Assembly (NCBI GenBank): GCA_965116765.1
Contig: OZ220718.1
Coordinates: 5,270,001 to 5,334,000, forward strand
Length of the DNA stretch: 64,000 nt
Direction of reading: 5' to 3'
Origin: JAJEEA01 sp965116765
GTDB taxonomy: Bacteria; Acidobacteriota; Vicinamibacteria; Vicinamibacterales; UBA8438
The stretch's first letter is position 1, and each line of letters opens with the position of its first letter. Shown here piece after piece: positions 16,321 to 25,233 of the stretch. A program made the position numbers and the translations under genes. Under the pieces are notes generated by a model. It was not told the DNA's origin. It saw only the letters and a program-made list of their open reading frames with translations, and made no database searches.

Positions 16321-17228
16321 CCAATCTAAATCCGCAGCTGTCGCTGTTCGAGGAGCGACCGTCGCAGCCGCAGCGTCGTCCGGAACGGCTGGGCCGCGTA
16401 GACGTCAAGTACACGGGGGTCCGCGACATCCTCACTCGGGCGACCGGCTTCATGGATGCCTATGACTTCACACTGAACCCGTACGCCGGTTGTTCATACG
16501 GCTGCACCTACTGCTACGCCGCGTTTTTCTCCCACAGCCCGGAGAGACGCGACTCCTGGGGTCGCTGGGTCGACGTCAAGGAGGACGCCGTCGAACGTCT
16601 TCGGCGTCGTCGCGGCAGCCTCAATGGCAAGCGGATCTACATGAGCAGCGTCACCGATCCGTATCAGCCCATCGAGCGCCAGCTCAGGCTTACTCGCGGG
16701 CTGCTGGAAGGCCTCGCGCAGCACCGCCCGAAGTTGGTGGTGCAAACGCGGAGTCCTGACGTGGTGGATGACGCAGAGCTGTTTCGCGAGATCGTCGATC
16801 TGGGCGGACGCGTTCAGGTGAACATGACGGTGACGACGGATGACGAGGAGGTCCGGCGCACGTTCGAGCCGTTCTGTCCGAGCAATGCGGTCCGGCTGAA
16901 TGCGGCCCGGGAGCTGCGAGCGAGAGGCATCGAAACGTGCGTCACGATGACGCCGCTGCTGCTGGTGCGGAACGCGCGGCGGTTCGTGGAGGACCTGCTG
17001 AACACGGGTATCCGGAAGTTCATCGTCCAGCCGTTTCACTTTCAGCGCGGCAAGTTCGTCGCCGGAACCCGGGACGCGGCGTTGAGCCTGATGGCCGAGA
17101 AGCTGTCGAGCGACCGGAAGAAGTTCCGAGAGGCGTATCTGACGCACTATCGAGCGGTTCGCGAAGTACTCGTGGAGCGACTACCGGGGCTCGGCGAGGG
17201 CAAGGAGGGATTCCAACCGCCCTTCTGA
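16317..17228 (+). CDS. SPL-family radical SAM protein
   Basis: The 303-residue protein carries the radical-SAM cluster motif CSYGCTYC (Cys59, Cys63, Cys66) in the context NPYAGCSYGCTYCYA typical of spore-photolyase-like (SPL, Rv2578c-type) proteins. Later blocks include YMSSVTDPYQPIE and VQTRSPDVVDD. The bacterial homologues are not proven photolyases and their substrate is unknown. ATG 16317 overlaps the stop of the frameshifted methyltransferase (ATGA), so the two were a translationally coupled pair. Confidence 0.85.
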   Translation: MTNLNPQLSLFEERPSQPQRRPERLGRVDVKYTGVRDILTRATGFMDAYDFTLNPYAGCSYGCTYCYAAFFSHSPERRDSWGRWVDVKEDAVERLRRRRGSLNGKRIYMSSVTDPYQPIERQLRLTRGLLEGLAQHRPKLVVQTRSPDVVDDAELFREIVDLGGRVQVNMTVTTDDEEVRRTFEPFCPSNAVRLNAARELRARGIETCVTMTPLLLVRNARRFVEDLLNTGIRKFIVQPFHFQRGKFVAGTRDAALSLMAEKLSSDRKKFREAYLTHYRAVREVLVERLPGLGEGKEGFQPPF

Positions 17229-17328
17229 TACGGCGTCCCGGTCGTGGTCACCCACACCTCGTCGTCCAGCGTGAAGAACCTGTTCTGGGTCGATCCGAGG
17301 TGCGTCCGGGAGCCTTGCCTGCAGCCTG

Positions 17329-18378
17329 CTACCGCGTGACGTACTTCCGGATCCGTTGGGGGCCAACGTCGGCGGCGTAGACGTTGCCCTCTCGGTCGGC
17401 GGTGATGCCCGATGCTCCGGAGATTCGCAACTCGTCCTGCCGGTCGAGATCAGGATCGGGGATGTACGCGTGGACCGTCCCGTCCACGGCGCTTCCGATG
17501 TAGATGCCGCGCTTGAAGCCGGGGTTGTTCGACGAGGTCGATGTCGAGTCGGTCACGTAGAGCACGTCGTCCTCGTCGATGAACATCCCGCTCGGCCGGC
17601 CGAACTGCCGCCACTCGGCGACGAAGGTGCCGTCCGGCTCGAAGATCTGAACGCGCCCGTTCGAACGGTCCCCGACGAAGACGCGCCCGCGGCTGTCGAG
17701 GGTGAGGGTGTGGGGCTGGTCGAACTCGCCGGGGCCGCTGCCCGGCCCGCCCCACGTCAGGAGGAAGCGGCCGTTCCGGTCGAACTTCACCACCCGGTTG
17801 TTCGGCCCGTGCCCGTCGGTGACGAAGATGTCGCCGTCGGCGTTGACGGCGACGTCGCTCGGTCGGTCGAAGGTGTCGGGGCCGTTTCCCGCGACCCCCG
17901 CCTTGCCGAGGGTCATCAGGATCTCGCCGGTCGGGCTGAACTTGAACACCTGGTGCCCGCGCCCGCCGGCGGGCAGGCCGAGCACCGTCTCGCTGCCGTT
18001 GTAGTCGGTGGCCCAGAGGTTGCCCTCGGGGTCGATGTGGAAGCCGTGGGGGGCCGCGAACACCCCCTCGCCCCAGCTGTCGAGGAGCTCGCCGTCGGGG
18101 CTGAACTTGACGACCGGCGGGTCGTCGTCTCGCCCCACGCAGGTGGCGGCGCCGGGCGGCTGGTTGTTGAAGCAGCGGTGGAAGACCCAGATGTTCCCGT
18201 CCGCGTCGCGGTCGACGCCGATCGTCTCGCCCCACCTCCCGCCGTTCATGTGCGCAGGCAGGTTCGGCCACTCGTCGAGGAGCCGGTAGGGGTTGGGGAG
18301 CGTCTGCGCGGCGGCCCCGGCGGTCACGCCCAGGACGGCCAGCACGAGCCCGATAGGGACCGAGGGATGGGTCATCAT
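17329..18378 (-). CDS. Secreted NHL-repeat beta-propeller (PAL-like)
   Basis: The 349-residue exported protein has a signal peptide (ending near AAAQTLP) and a six-bladed NHL propeller whose blades repeat the pattern VxxDxxGNIWVxD and VVKFDRNGRFLLTWG. It resembles the peptidyl-alpha-hydroxyglycine alpha-amidating lyase fold. In bacteria these proteins are mostly of unknown substrate; metal-site His and Tyr residues (HGFHIDPEG, DYNGSE) are visible. Two adjacent ATG codons (18378, 18375) are possible. No ribosome site is seen, but TACGAT lies 7 bases upstream. Confidence 0.8.
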   Translation of the reverse strand: MMTHPSVPIGLVLAVLGVTAGAAAQTLPNPYRLLDEWPNLPAHMNGGRWGETIGVDRDADGNIWVFHRCFNNQPPGAATCVGRDDDPPVVKFSPDGELLDSWGEGVFAAPHGFHIDPEGNLWATDYNGSETVLGLPAGGRGHQVFKFSPTGEILMTLGKAGVAGNGPDTFDRPSDVAVNADGDIFVTDGHGPNNRVVKFDRNGRFLLTWGGPGSGPGEFDQPHTLTLDSRGRVFVGDRSNGRVQIFEPDGTFVAEWRQFGRPSGMFIDEDDVLYVTDSTSTSSNNPGFKRGIYIGSAVDGTVHAYIPDPDLDRQDELRISGASGITADREGNVYAADVGPQRIRKYVTR

Positions 18379-18385
18379 GGCCGGT

Positions 18386-18391
18386 ATCGTA
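18386..18391 (-). promoter_or_regulatory. Candidate -10 box, leaderless NHL gene
   Basis: TACGAT on the minus strand ends 7 bases before ATG 18378, and there is no Shine-Dalgarno between. Transcription would start at or next to the start codon. Confidence 0.4.
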
Positions 18392-18577
18392 CCACCCGCG
18401 TCGTCCAGGGGGCCGCGTGGCACGCAACTTGAGCCTGGCCGCGCGACTCCGGCGCGGTCGGCTCGACGCCGGCACGCCCTGGCCCGCCCATCGTCGCCGG
18501 GCGACCTCGCGGTCGCCTTGGACGTCTCGCTGGTGCGGAACTTCTGTGCCGCGAGGATGACCGCCCAGTCAATCCTT

Positions 18578-18743
18578 CAGAGAGCCCGCCCGGTTCTACG
18601 TCGCAGGCTCCTACCGCCCGAACGAGTAGCGCACTCCCAGCTGCGCCTGACAGCGGCTGCCAGAGAGCCCGCCCCGGTTCTACGTCGCAGGCTCCTACCG
18701 CCCGAACGAGTAGCGCACCCCCAGCTGCGCCTGCCAGCGGCTC
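18578..18743. repeat. 83-bp tandem echo of the TonB-receptor gene end
   Basis: Bases 18661-18743 span the receptor stop codon (18695-18697), 47 coding bases and 34 downstream bases. They are repeated at 18578-18660 with only a few differences, just beyond the gene. The echo is outside the coding region. Confidence 0.9.
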
Positions 18744-21700
18744 CGCAGGTCGTCGCGTGCGTAGCGGTCGCCGGCGAAGCCGGGCCGGGCCGGGGTGTTG
18801 AGGCTGTAGACGTAGCGGCCGCTGTCGGGGTCGACGCTCGACCGCACCGGCTGGAGGTTCTGGAAGAAGGCGAACTCCACGAGCCCGTTCCTGGCGTCGA
18901 ACGCGTTGATCAGGTTGCGGACGTCGAGGAACAGCTCGACCTCGTTCGGCCCCCGCGGTATGTCCACGGCGAGGCGGAAGTCGAGGGCGTGGACCCACGG
19001 GCCGCGGCAGGCGTTCCGCGGCACGATCGTCCCCGGCGTGACGTCGCAGCCGGCCGAGAGGAAACCCATCAGGTCGTCGAAGGTGCCGTCGGTGACGATG
19101 ACGTCGGTAGCGTCGCGGGGGACGTAGAGCAGGTCGTTCCCGCGCGTGCCGTCGCGGTTGCTGTCGCTCCCGTCCAGGTAGCTGTAGGGGCGGCCCTGCT
19201 GGGCGTCGTAGTAGGCCGCGAGGGTGACGCCGGCGGGCCCGGCGGGGATGCGGTACGAGCCCGACAGGCTGAACCGGTGGCCGGGCGAGAAGTTCGACAC
19301 GGCCAGGGGCACCGCGTTGGGGTCGCCGTCGTGGTAGTTGTAGCGCCAGTTCGACGTCGCCTGGCTCGACCCGCCGTCGTTGACGGAGTGCGACTCGCCG
19401 TAGAGGTACGAGCCGCTCATGAACCAGTTGTCGCCGAACCGCTTGTCGACCTTCGTGGCCACCGTCCAGCTTCCGCCCTGGTCGGTGTTCGTCAGGAGGA
19501 CGACGTTGCTGAAGTCGCGGTGCAGGCGCGCGTGGGTCGGCCGCCCGTCGGGCGCGGCGCCGGCCGCGACGAGGTTGAGGTTGCGGTAGTCGATGTCGCG
19601 GACGGTCTTCGAGAAGAGCAGCTCGACGCTGCCCACGAGGCCGAAGAAGCCGAGGTCGCGGTCGTAGGCGAGGTTGCCGCGCAGGAGCTGCGGGAAGCGG
19701 TACTCCGGGTCGACGAGGTTGATCTCGTTGGTCGACGCCGAGCCGATGTCGGTCGGCTGGGCGTGGGGGTCGGAGGAGAACGGAATCCGGTTGTCGGGGT
19801 CGAAGAACACGCGGATGCGCTGGAACTCGTTCCCGGTGTTCGAGTACTGGTTCGACAGCCAGACGTACGGCGTGCGGCCGTGGAAGAGGCCCAAGCCGCC
19901 CCGTACCTGCTGGCGGAGCCGCGACCGCGGGGCCGGGTCGTCCCGCGACTGCGGGCCCAGGTCGTAGTTGAAGCCGATGCGCGGCGACCAGTTCCGCGTC
20001 GCCGGCACGACGTCGGTGGCCCGCCCGTACAGCGTCTCGACCAGCGGGTTCGCGCTCGGGGCGTCGGGGAAGACGGGCGCGTCGAGGCGGATGCCGTAGG
20101 TCAGCGTGAGGTCGTCGCGCACCCGCCACTGGTCGCCGGCGTAGAACCCGAGCTGGTAGACCCGGAACCCGGCCGCCTGCCGGGGGTCGGCGGTGCGCGA
20201 GAAGCTGTAGCTGTAGGACTGGGCGAGCCCCTGCTCGAAGAGGGCCGGGCTCGTGAACTCGTAGACGCCGAAGTTGTCGCGGATGAACAGGTTGCGGAAC
20301 CGGAAGAGCTCGTTGTGGGTGCCGATGGTGAGCTGGTGCCGCCCCCGCACCCACGTCAGGTCGTTGTGGATCTCGACGATGTCCTGGTCGAGCTCGTTGG
20401 CGGTCGAGAACTGCTCGCTGCCGAACCGTATCTCCTCCCCGCCCTCCAGATCGATGGTCACCTGCGGGAACGGGGCGGTCCGCGGCCCCCGGCGGTCGCG
20501 AATCTGCTGGTAACTGACCCGCGCCAGGTTGAACGCGCCGCCGAGCGTGCTGTTGAGCTGGGCCACCGTCGAGTTGGTCCGGCTGCGGAAGAGATAGAAG
20601 TTGTCGGTGAAGCGGTAGCGGAAGTTCGACTGCGAGCCGACGTCGGCGGTGGCGTTCACGAGGTTGTGCCGCACCGACAGCCGGTGGGCGGCCGACAGGT
20701 TCAGGTCGGACCGCACGAAGACCTTGTCGTTCGGGTTCCCGCGGATGAGCTCGCCGAAGCCGCCCGGGATGTCGTAGCCGTACCGGGTGCGCGCCGCGTC
20801 GACGATGCGCCGGCCCTCGGCGAGCCGCCCGAAGTCGACGCCGGACGACCCGTCGAGCGAGTAGCCGACCGGCGTCTCCCGCCGCTGGACGTCGACGTTC
20901 GCGAAGAAGAAGGCGCGGTTCCGGACCAGCGGGCCGCCCACGCTGGCCCCCTGCTGCCGGTCGAAGAAGGTCGCGATGGGCAGGTCGTCGATGCCGCGCC
21001 CGACGAGCCCCTGGTTGCGGCTGTAGAGGTACGCGGTGCCCCCGAAGCGGTTCGAGCCGCTGCGGGTGATGACGTTGATGCCGCCCCCCGAGAAGCCGCT
21101 CTGGCGCACGTCGTAGGGCGCCACCACGAGCTGCAGCTCGCTCACCGCGTCGAGGCTGATGGGCTGGGTGTTGGCCTGGCCCCCCGGCGTCCCCTGCCGG
21201 GCCAGCCCGAACAGGTCGTTGTTGACGGCGCCGTCGATCTGGATGTTGTTGTAGCGGCCGCTCCGGCCGGCGACGCTCAGGAAGCTCTCGGAGTCGGCGT
21301 TGCGGCTCGTCTTGACGAAGAACGGGTTCGTGCGCGCGAAGTCCTGGAGGCTGCGCTCGAGGGTCGGCAGGGTCTCGATGACGCCCGACTCGACGCTGGC
21401 CGTCGTGCCCGACCGCGCCGGCGAGAAGACCGCGCTCGCCTCTGCGGTGACCTCCACGGTCTCGGTGACGGTGGCGAGCTGCAGGGTGACGGGGACCTCG
21501 GTCGCCTCGCCGAGGCTGACGACGACGCCCGACAGGGCCCGTGTGCCGAAGCCGCTCAGGGCGATCTCGAGGTCGTAGGGGCCGACCTGCGCGTTCAGCA
21601 GGTCGAACCGGCCGTCGGCGCGGGTGAACGTCTCGTATCGCGTTCCCGTCGGGGCGTGGACGGCGACGACGCTCGCGCCCGGCAGCACCCCCAGTTGCGC

Positions 21701-21823
21701 GTCGCGCACGACGCCGCCGAGGGTGCCGGTGGTGGCGTTCTGCGCGCTGACGGCGGCGGTCGTTCCCAGCACCGCGGCGATGGTGAGCGCCGCTGCGACC
21801 CTTCTCGACGTACGACGAATCAT
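18695..21823 (-). CDS. Oar-like TonB-dependent receptor
   Basis: The 1042-residue outer-membrane protein has a signal peptide (to about VSAQ), an N-terminal carboxypeptidase-regulatory-like domain (GTLGGVVRDAQLGVLPGASV to PYDLEIALSGF), a plug (ELQLVVAPYDVRQSGFSGGGINVITRSGSN) and a long beta-barrel ending in a terminal aromatic strand (QAQLGVRYSFGR). This is the Oar-like architecture abundant in Acidobacteria. Its members take up or sense peptides, glycans or siderophores, but the ligand here cannot be read from sequence. ATG 21823 is preceded by AGGAGG with 8-base spacing. An A/T-rich 200-base leader separates it from the next gene and probably holds the promoter. Confidence 0.93.
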   Translation of the reverse strand: MIRRTSRRVAAALTIAAVLGTTAAVSAQNATTGTLGGVVRDAQLGVLPGASVVAVHAPTGTRYETFTRADGRFDLLNAQVGPYDLEIALSGFGTRALSGVVVSLGEATEVPVTLQLATVTETVEVTAEASAVFSPARSGTTASVESGVIETLPTLERSLQDFARTNPFFVKTSRNADSESFLSVAGRSGRYNNIQIDGAVNNDLFGLARQGTPGGQANTQPISLDAVSELQLVVAPYDVRQSGFSGGGINVITRSGSNRFGGTAYLYSRNQGLVGRGIDDLPIATFFDRQQGASVGGPLVRNRAFFFANVDVQRRETPVGYSLDGSSGVDFGRLAEGRRIVDAARTRYGYDIPGGFGELIRGNPNDKVFVRSDLNLSAAHRLSVRHNLVNATADVGSQSNFRYRFTDNFYLFRSRTNSTVAQLNSTLGGAFNLARVSYQQIRDRRGPRTAPFPQVTIDLEGGEEIRFGSEQFSTANELDQDIVEIHNDLTWVRGRHQLTIGTHNELFRFRNLFIRDNFGVYEFTSPALFEQGLAQSYSYSFSRTADPRQAAGFRVYQLGFYAGDQWRVRDDLTLTYGIRLDAPVFPDAPSANPLVETLYGRATDVVPATRNWSPRIGFNYDLGPQSRDDPAPRSRLRQQVRGGLGLFHGRTPYVWLSNQYSNTGNEFQRIRVFFDPDNRIPFSSDPHAQPTDIGSASTNEINLVDPEYRFPQLLRGNLAYDRDLGFFGLVGSVELLFSKTVRDIDYRNLNLVAAGAAPDGRPTHARLHRDFSNVVLLTNTDQGGSWTVATKVDKRFGDNWFMSGSYLYGESHSVNDGGSSQATSNWRYNYHDGDPNAVPLAVSNFSPGHRFSLSGSYRIPAGPAGVTLAAYYDAQQGRPYSYLDGSDSNRDGTRGNDLLYVPRDATDVIVTDGTFDDLMGFLSAGCDVTPGTIVPRNACRGPWVHALDFRLAVDIPRGPNEVELFLDVRNLINAFDARNGLVEFAFFQNLQPVRSSVDPDSGRYVYSLNTPARPGFAGDRYARDDLRSRWQAQLGVRYSFGR

Positions 21824-22066
21824 CTCCGACACCTCCTGCAACGATCTGACGAGCGACGGACTCTCCGCTGGACCATCTCGAAACGAGTCCCGATTGTCGC
21901 CGAGTCGATTCCGAGTCGGGTTACGGAGCGATTAAATTCGGGGGAGTTCACGCACTGTTTACCGGCCGGGCGCCGAATCGCGTTTACGGAGAAACGTATC
22001 AGGCCGCGGTGAAGGGAGGATGTCGCGCGGGCAAAACGTCGGTGCGGAGCGGCCGGCGGTGCGTCG

Positions 22067-23347
22067 TCAAAGCGAGCGCAGGAAGTCGAGCACCAGGCGG
22101 TTGACCTCGGCCGAGCTCTCCTGCTGAACCCAGTGGCCGGCGCCGTCGAGCAGGTGCAGGCCCCGCATGTCGGTGCAGGCCTGCCCGTCCATCCGCTCGA
22201 GGGCGCCCGGGCGCTGGTGGATGCCCCAGTCGCGCGCGCCGGCGATGAACATCGACGGCTGGTCGATGGTGCGGCCGGCGAACACCTGCAGGTCGGCGTT
22301 GATGCCGCCGCCGAAGATGGACGACACCGACGCCACGCTGCGGTACCACTGCAGCCCGCCCTGGAACCCGGTCCGCTCGTACTCCGCGCTGTAGACGCGC
22401 AGCTCGTCGTCGGGCAGCCACTCGCAGGCCGCGATCTCGGCCGGCGACGGCATGTGCTCGGCCACCGTCTCGGCCATGCCCCGGCCGAGGTCGAGGACGT
22501 AGTAGCGGGGGAGCCGGGCCAGCTCGGCCGCCGACCACTCGCGGAGCGGCTCGGGCCGGTTGCCGCTCCAGTCGCCGCTCTTCATGTGGTAGTAGGCGCG
22601 CAGGAAGTCGTGCACCCCCTGCGGCGCCCGCCACAGGTCGTCGTTGGCCCCGCGGGTGGCGTAGAAGCGCCGGTAGTGCCAGCGCGGCGGTTCCAGGCTC
22701 GCGAGCTCGGCGTCGATGTCGGGCGCGGGGGCGCCCGCCGCGGCCGCCGGCGCGTCGGCGGTGTCGAACGGCAGCGTCGCGGTGCCGCCGAACGGGGCGC
22801 TCATGAGGACGACGGAGGGGAAGACGTCGGGCCGGGCCACCGCGCACCACGACGCCACCAGCGACCCGAAGTCGTGGCCCGCGAGGTGGACCTGCCGGTA
22901 GCCGAACGCCGCCACCAGCGAGAGCATGTCCCGCACCTCGTTCAGCATCCGGAACGGGCGCAGGTCGTCGTCGTAGGCCACGCCGGTCCCGTCGCTCCGG
23001 CCGTAGCCGCGCAGGTCGGGCGCGATGACGTGGTAGCCCGCCGCCGCGAGGGCCGGCATCAGCCGCCGCCAGCTGTAGGCGAGCTCGGGGAAGCCGTGCA
23101 GCAGGAGGACGCCGGCCCGCGCGCCGGCCTTCGACCCCGCCTCGAGCACGTGCATGCGGATGCCGTTGACTCCGGCGACGAAGCGGGAGCGGACGCCGGG
23201 CGGCAGCACGCCGGCCGGGTACGGCTGGGGCGCGGCCTGCGCGGTTGCGCTTCCGGCCGCTCCGGTGTTCGGTCGCGCTGCAGTCACGGCGATTCCGGCG
23301 GCCGCGCTCCGCAGGAGCTGGCGCCGCGTGAGGGGGGGATGGTGCAT
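22067..23347 (-). CDS. Exported alpha/beta hydrolase, epoxide-hydrolase/dehalogenase type
   Basis: The 426-residue protein begins with a Tat-type leader (TRRQLLRSAAAGIAV). The hydrolase fold shows the oxyanion motif HGFPE, DLRGYGRSD, the nucleophile elbow GHDFGS with Asp rather than Ser, and the C-terminal catalytic His in GAGHWVQQE. An Asp nucleophile points to epoxide hydrolases or haloalkane dehalogenases rather than esterases. The insertion between the nucleophile and the lid is longer than in minimal enzymes. No Shine-Dalgarno is present; CATAAT lies 6 bases before the ATG. The substrate is unknown. Confidence 0.85.
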   Translation of the reverse strand: MHHPPLTRRQLLRSAAAGIAVTAARPNTGAAGSATAQAAPQPYPAGVLPPGVRSRFVAGVNGIRMHVLEAGSKAGARAGVLLLHGFPELAYSWRRLMPALAAAGYHVIAPDLRGYGRSDGTGVAYDDDLRPFRMLNEVRDMLSLVAAFGYRQVHLAGHDFGSLVASWCAVARPDVFPSVVLMSAPFGGTATLPFDTADAPAAAAGAPAPDIDAELASLEPPRWHYRRFYATRGANDDLWRAPQGVHDFLRAYYHMKSGDWSGNRPEPLREWSAAELARLPRYYVLDLGRGMAETVAEHMPSPAEIAACEWLPDDELRVYSAEYERTGFQGGLQWYRSVASVSSIFGGGINADLQVFAGRTIDQPSMFIAGARDWGIHQRPGALERMDGQACTDMRGLHLLDGAGHWVQQESSAEVNRLVLDFLRSL

Positions 23348-23353
23348 CGCCAG

Positions 23354-23359
23354 ATTATG
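23354..23359 (-). promoter_or_regulatory. Candidate -10 box, leaderless hydrolase gene
   Basis: CATAAT on the minus strand, a one-mismatch -10 hexamer, ends 6 bases before ATG 23347 and no ribosome site intervenes. Confidence 0.4.
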
Positions 23360-23371
23360 TCATCCGCGGCG

Positions 23372-23806
23372 CTACTTCCCGCCGCCGCGCAGCAGGAACA
23401 CCCCCATCGAGCCCCACAGCAGCGGCAGCCCGGCGTCGAGGACGATCCACACGAGGGAGACGGTGTCGCCTCCTATCGCCGTGAACGTGGGGGTGATCTG
23501 GGCGAACCAGTTCACGAGGAACACGATGCCGAGGAACAGGCCGCCGTAGAAGTGCACGTTGGCGGCGAGGAGCTCGCGCGTGACCGGGCCGTCGCTCCCG
23601 CCGATCTCGACCGTCTTCTTGCGGACGTAGCCGAAGCACACGCCCAGCGCCAGGGGCAGCATCATGATCCAGCCGAGGATCCCCCATACGGGACTGTAGG
23701 GGCTCTCCTCGGTGGAGGTGTAGTAGAGGGGTTCGACGACCGTGTGAACGGCGACCACGACCGCCATCCCGACGAGAATCACGCCGCAGATGCGCCTGAT
23801 GTCCAT
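23372..23806 (-). CDS. Four-helix membrane protein, function unknown
   Basis: The 144-residue protein has four predicted membrane helices (about residues 5-25, 45-65, 85-105 and 112-135), a short acidic outer loop (YYTSTEESPYSPVWG) and a basic cytoplasmic loop (RKKTVEIGGSD). I do not recognise the family. ATG 23806 follows a strong GGAAGGGG; a frame 33 codons longer exists but has no start signal. It lies upstream of the hydrolase gene on the same strand with 24 bases between them, so they are probably co-transcribed, although the hydrolase also has its own candidate promoter. Confidence 0.65.
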   Translation of the reverse strand: MDIRRICGVILVGMAVVVAVHTVVEPLYYTSTEESPYSPVWGILGWIMMLPLALGVCFGYVRKKTVEIGGSDGPVTRELLAANVHFYGGLFLGIVFLVNWFAQITPTFTAIGGDTVSLVWIVLDAGLPLLWGSMGVFLLRGGGK

Positions 23807-23928
23807 GGTTCCCCTTCCCCTTGCCCCATGACGTGCCGTTTCCGGCGCAGTCTCCTGGCCCGGGAGCACGAGAATCATAGCGCCCCGGTGGTATCCTGTC
23901 GCCAACTGGACCTGGGAGGAGGCACCTC

Positions 23929-24999
23929 ATGAGCGCGGCGAAGCTGGCAGCACTCGGGTTGGTCATGATGGTCGCGGCGGCCTGCGGCGCTCCGGAGCCC
24001 GCGCCGGAGCCTGAAGCCGACGCCGCACCGGAGCCGCCGCAGTTCGCGGTCACCGGCGAGCACCCCTGCGACCCCGTCGGCGACGTGCAGTTCATCTGCG
24101 ACATGGTCAGCCCCGAGGACATCGTGGTCGTCCCCGGCGCGGAGTGGGCCATCGTCTCCGGCGCCCGCGAGGGCGGCCGCATCAACCTCGTGAACGTGGG
24201 CGACAAGAGCAGGACGGTGCTGTTCCCGACCCCCGACAGCGAGATGCGGCCCGACGCCGAGGCATATCCCGACTGCCCCGGTCCGCTCGACCCCGCGGAC
24301 CCCGCGTCGGTGTACCACGGGCTCTACCTCGCGCCGGGCGCGGACGACGTCCACACCCTGCTCGTCGTCCATCACGGTCCCCGGGAGTCGATCGAGTTCT
24401 TCGACGTCGACGCCGGCGACGGCCCGCCGACCCTGGCCTGGACCGGCTGCGCGGTGGCCCCCGAGGGCGCCCGCCTGAACTCGGTCGTCGCCCTGCCCGG
24501 CGGCGGCTTCGCCACCACCAACGCCGGCATCGGGGTCTGGGAGTGGCAGGCCGGCAGCGGCTGGGCGGTGCTGCCCGAGAGCGAGGACACCGCCCCGAAC
24601 GGCATCGAGGTGTCCGAGGACGGCGAGACCCTCTACATCGCCGGCTGGGCCGAGGAGAAGCTGACGCGCCTGTCGCGCGGCGTCGAGCCGGTGCGGAAGG
24701 ACGTCGTCGACCTCGGGTTCCGGCCCGACAACCTGCGCAAGGCCCTCGACGGCTCCGTCATCTACGCGGCCGGCCACACCGACAGGGACGGCAACTCGAT
24801 CACCGACCCCCGCGAGCCGACCCTGGAGACGAGCAACGTCGCCGCCATCGACCCCGAGACCCTCGAGGCCGAGCGGATCCTGGTGCAGCCGGCCATGGCC
24901 GGGTTCATCGCGTCCACCACCGCGCTCCGCATCGGCGACGAGCTGTGGCTGGGGTCGTACCGGGGCGACCGGCTCGCCTACCTGCCGGCGCCGGAGTAG
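23929..24999 (+). CDS. SMP-30/gluconolactonase-like propeller lipoprotein
   Basis: The 356-residue protein has a lipoprotein signal with lipobox VAAAC (Cys19), a Pro/Glu-rich linker, and a beta-propeller domain with SMP-30/paraoxonase-like blocks (EDIVVVPGAEWAIVSG, PNGIEVSEDGETLYIAGW, FRPDNLRKALDGSVIYAAGH). The Asn-Asp pairs in these blocks are where the family binds calcium or zinc. It likely acts as a periplasmic lactonase or arylesterase, but that is inference. ATG 23929 follows GGGAGGAGG; a TATCCT hexamer at about 23890 is a plausible -10. Confidence 0.8.
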   Translation: MSAAKLAALGLVMMVAAACGAPEPAPEPEADAAPEPPQFAVTGEHPCDPVGDVQFICDMVSPEDIVVVPGAEWAIVSGAREGGRINLVNVGDKSRTVLFPTPDSEMRPDAEAYPDCPGPLDPADPASVYHGLYLAPGADDVHTLLVVHHGPRESIEFFDVDAGDGPPTLAWTGCAVAPEGARLNSVVALPGGGFATTNAGIGVWEWQAGSGWAVLPESEDTAPNGIEVSEDGETLYIAGWAEEKLTRLSRGVEPVRKDVVDLGFRPDNLRKALDGSVIYAAGHTDRDGNSITDPREPTLETSNVAAIDPETLEAERILVQPAMAGFIASTTALRIGDELWLGSYRGDRLAYLPAPE

Positions 25000-25233
25000 C
25001 GCGTCACTCGTGCGTGCGCTTCCGTGCATCGGCCTGCATGTGGCGCCAACGTCGTCATGTCCGCGCCCCCCGCGCGTGCGCGGGCGTGACGGCCTCGCGG
25101 CTCGCCTCCGCGCATTGCGTAGCGCGTCACCCGCGCGCCTTGTGTCCGCGCCCGGGCGGCCGACTTCGGACCGCAGCGACGGCAGCCGCGCGTCGCGAGC
25201 GTGCGTGCCCGGGGATGCCCGTCGCGGCTGCGC
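25000..25233. other. Non-coding gap with short repeats and a hairpin
   Basis: I see no gene here. The bases after the lipoprotein stop (GTAGCGCGTCACTCGTGCG) recur in degraded form near 25119, a possible weak gene-end echo. A 7-bp hairpin (25069-25075 with 25078-25084) could terminate transcription from either side. Confidence 0.4.
25069..25084. terminator. 7-bp hairpin between convergent genes
   Basis: CCCGCGC and GCGCGGG are separated by 2 bases. It lies between the lipoprotein gene and the convergent phosphatase gene. There is no U-tract, so the call rests on position and symmetry. Confidence 0.3.
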
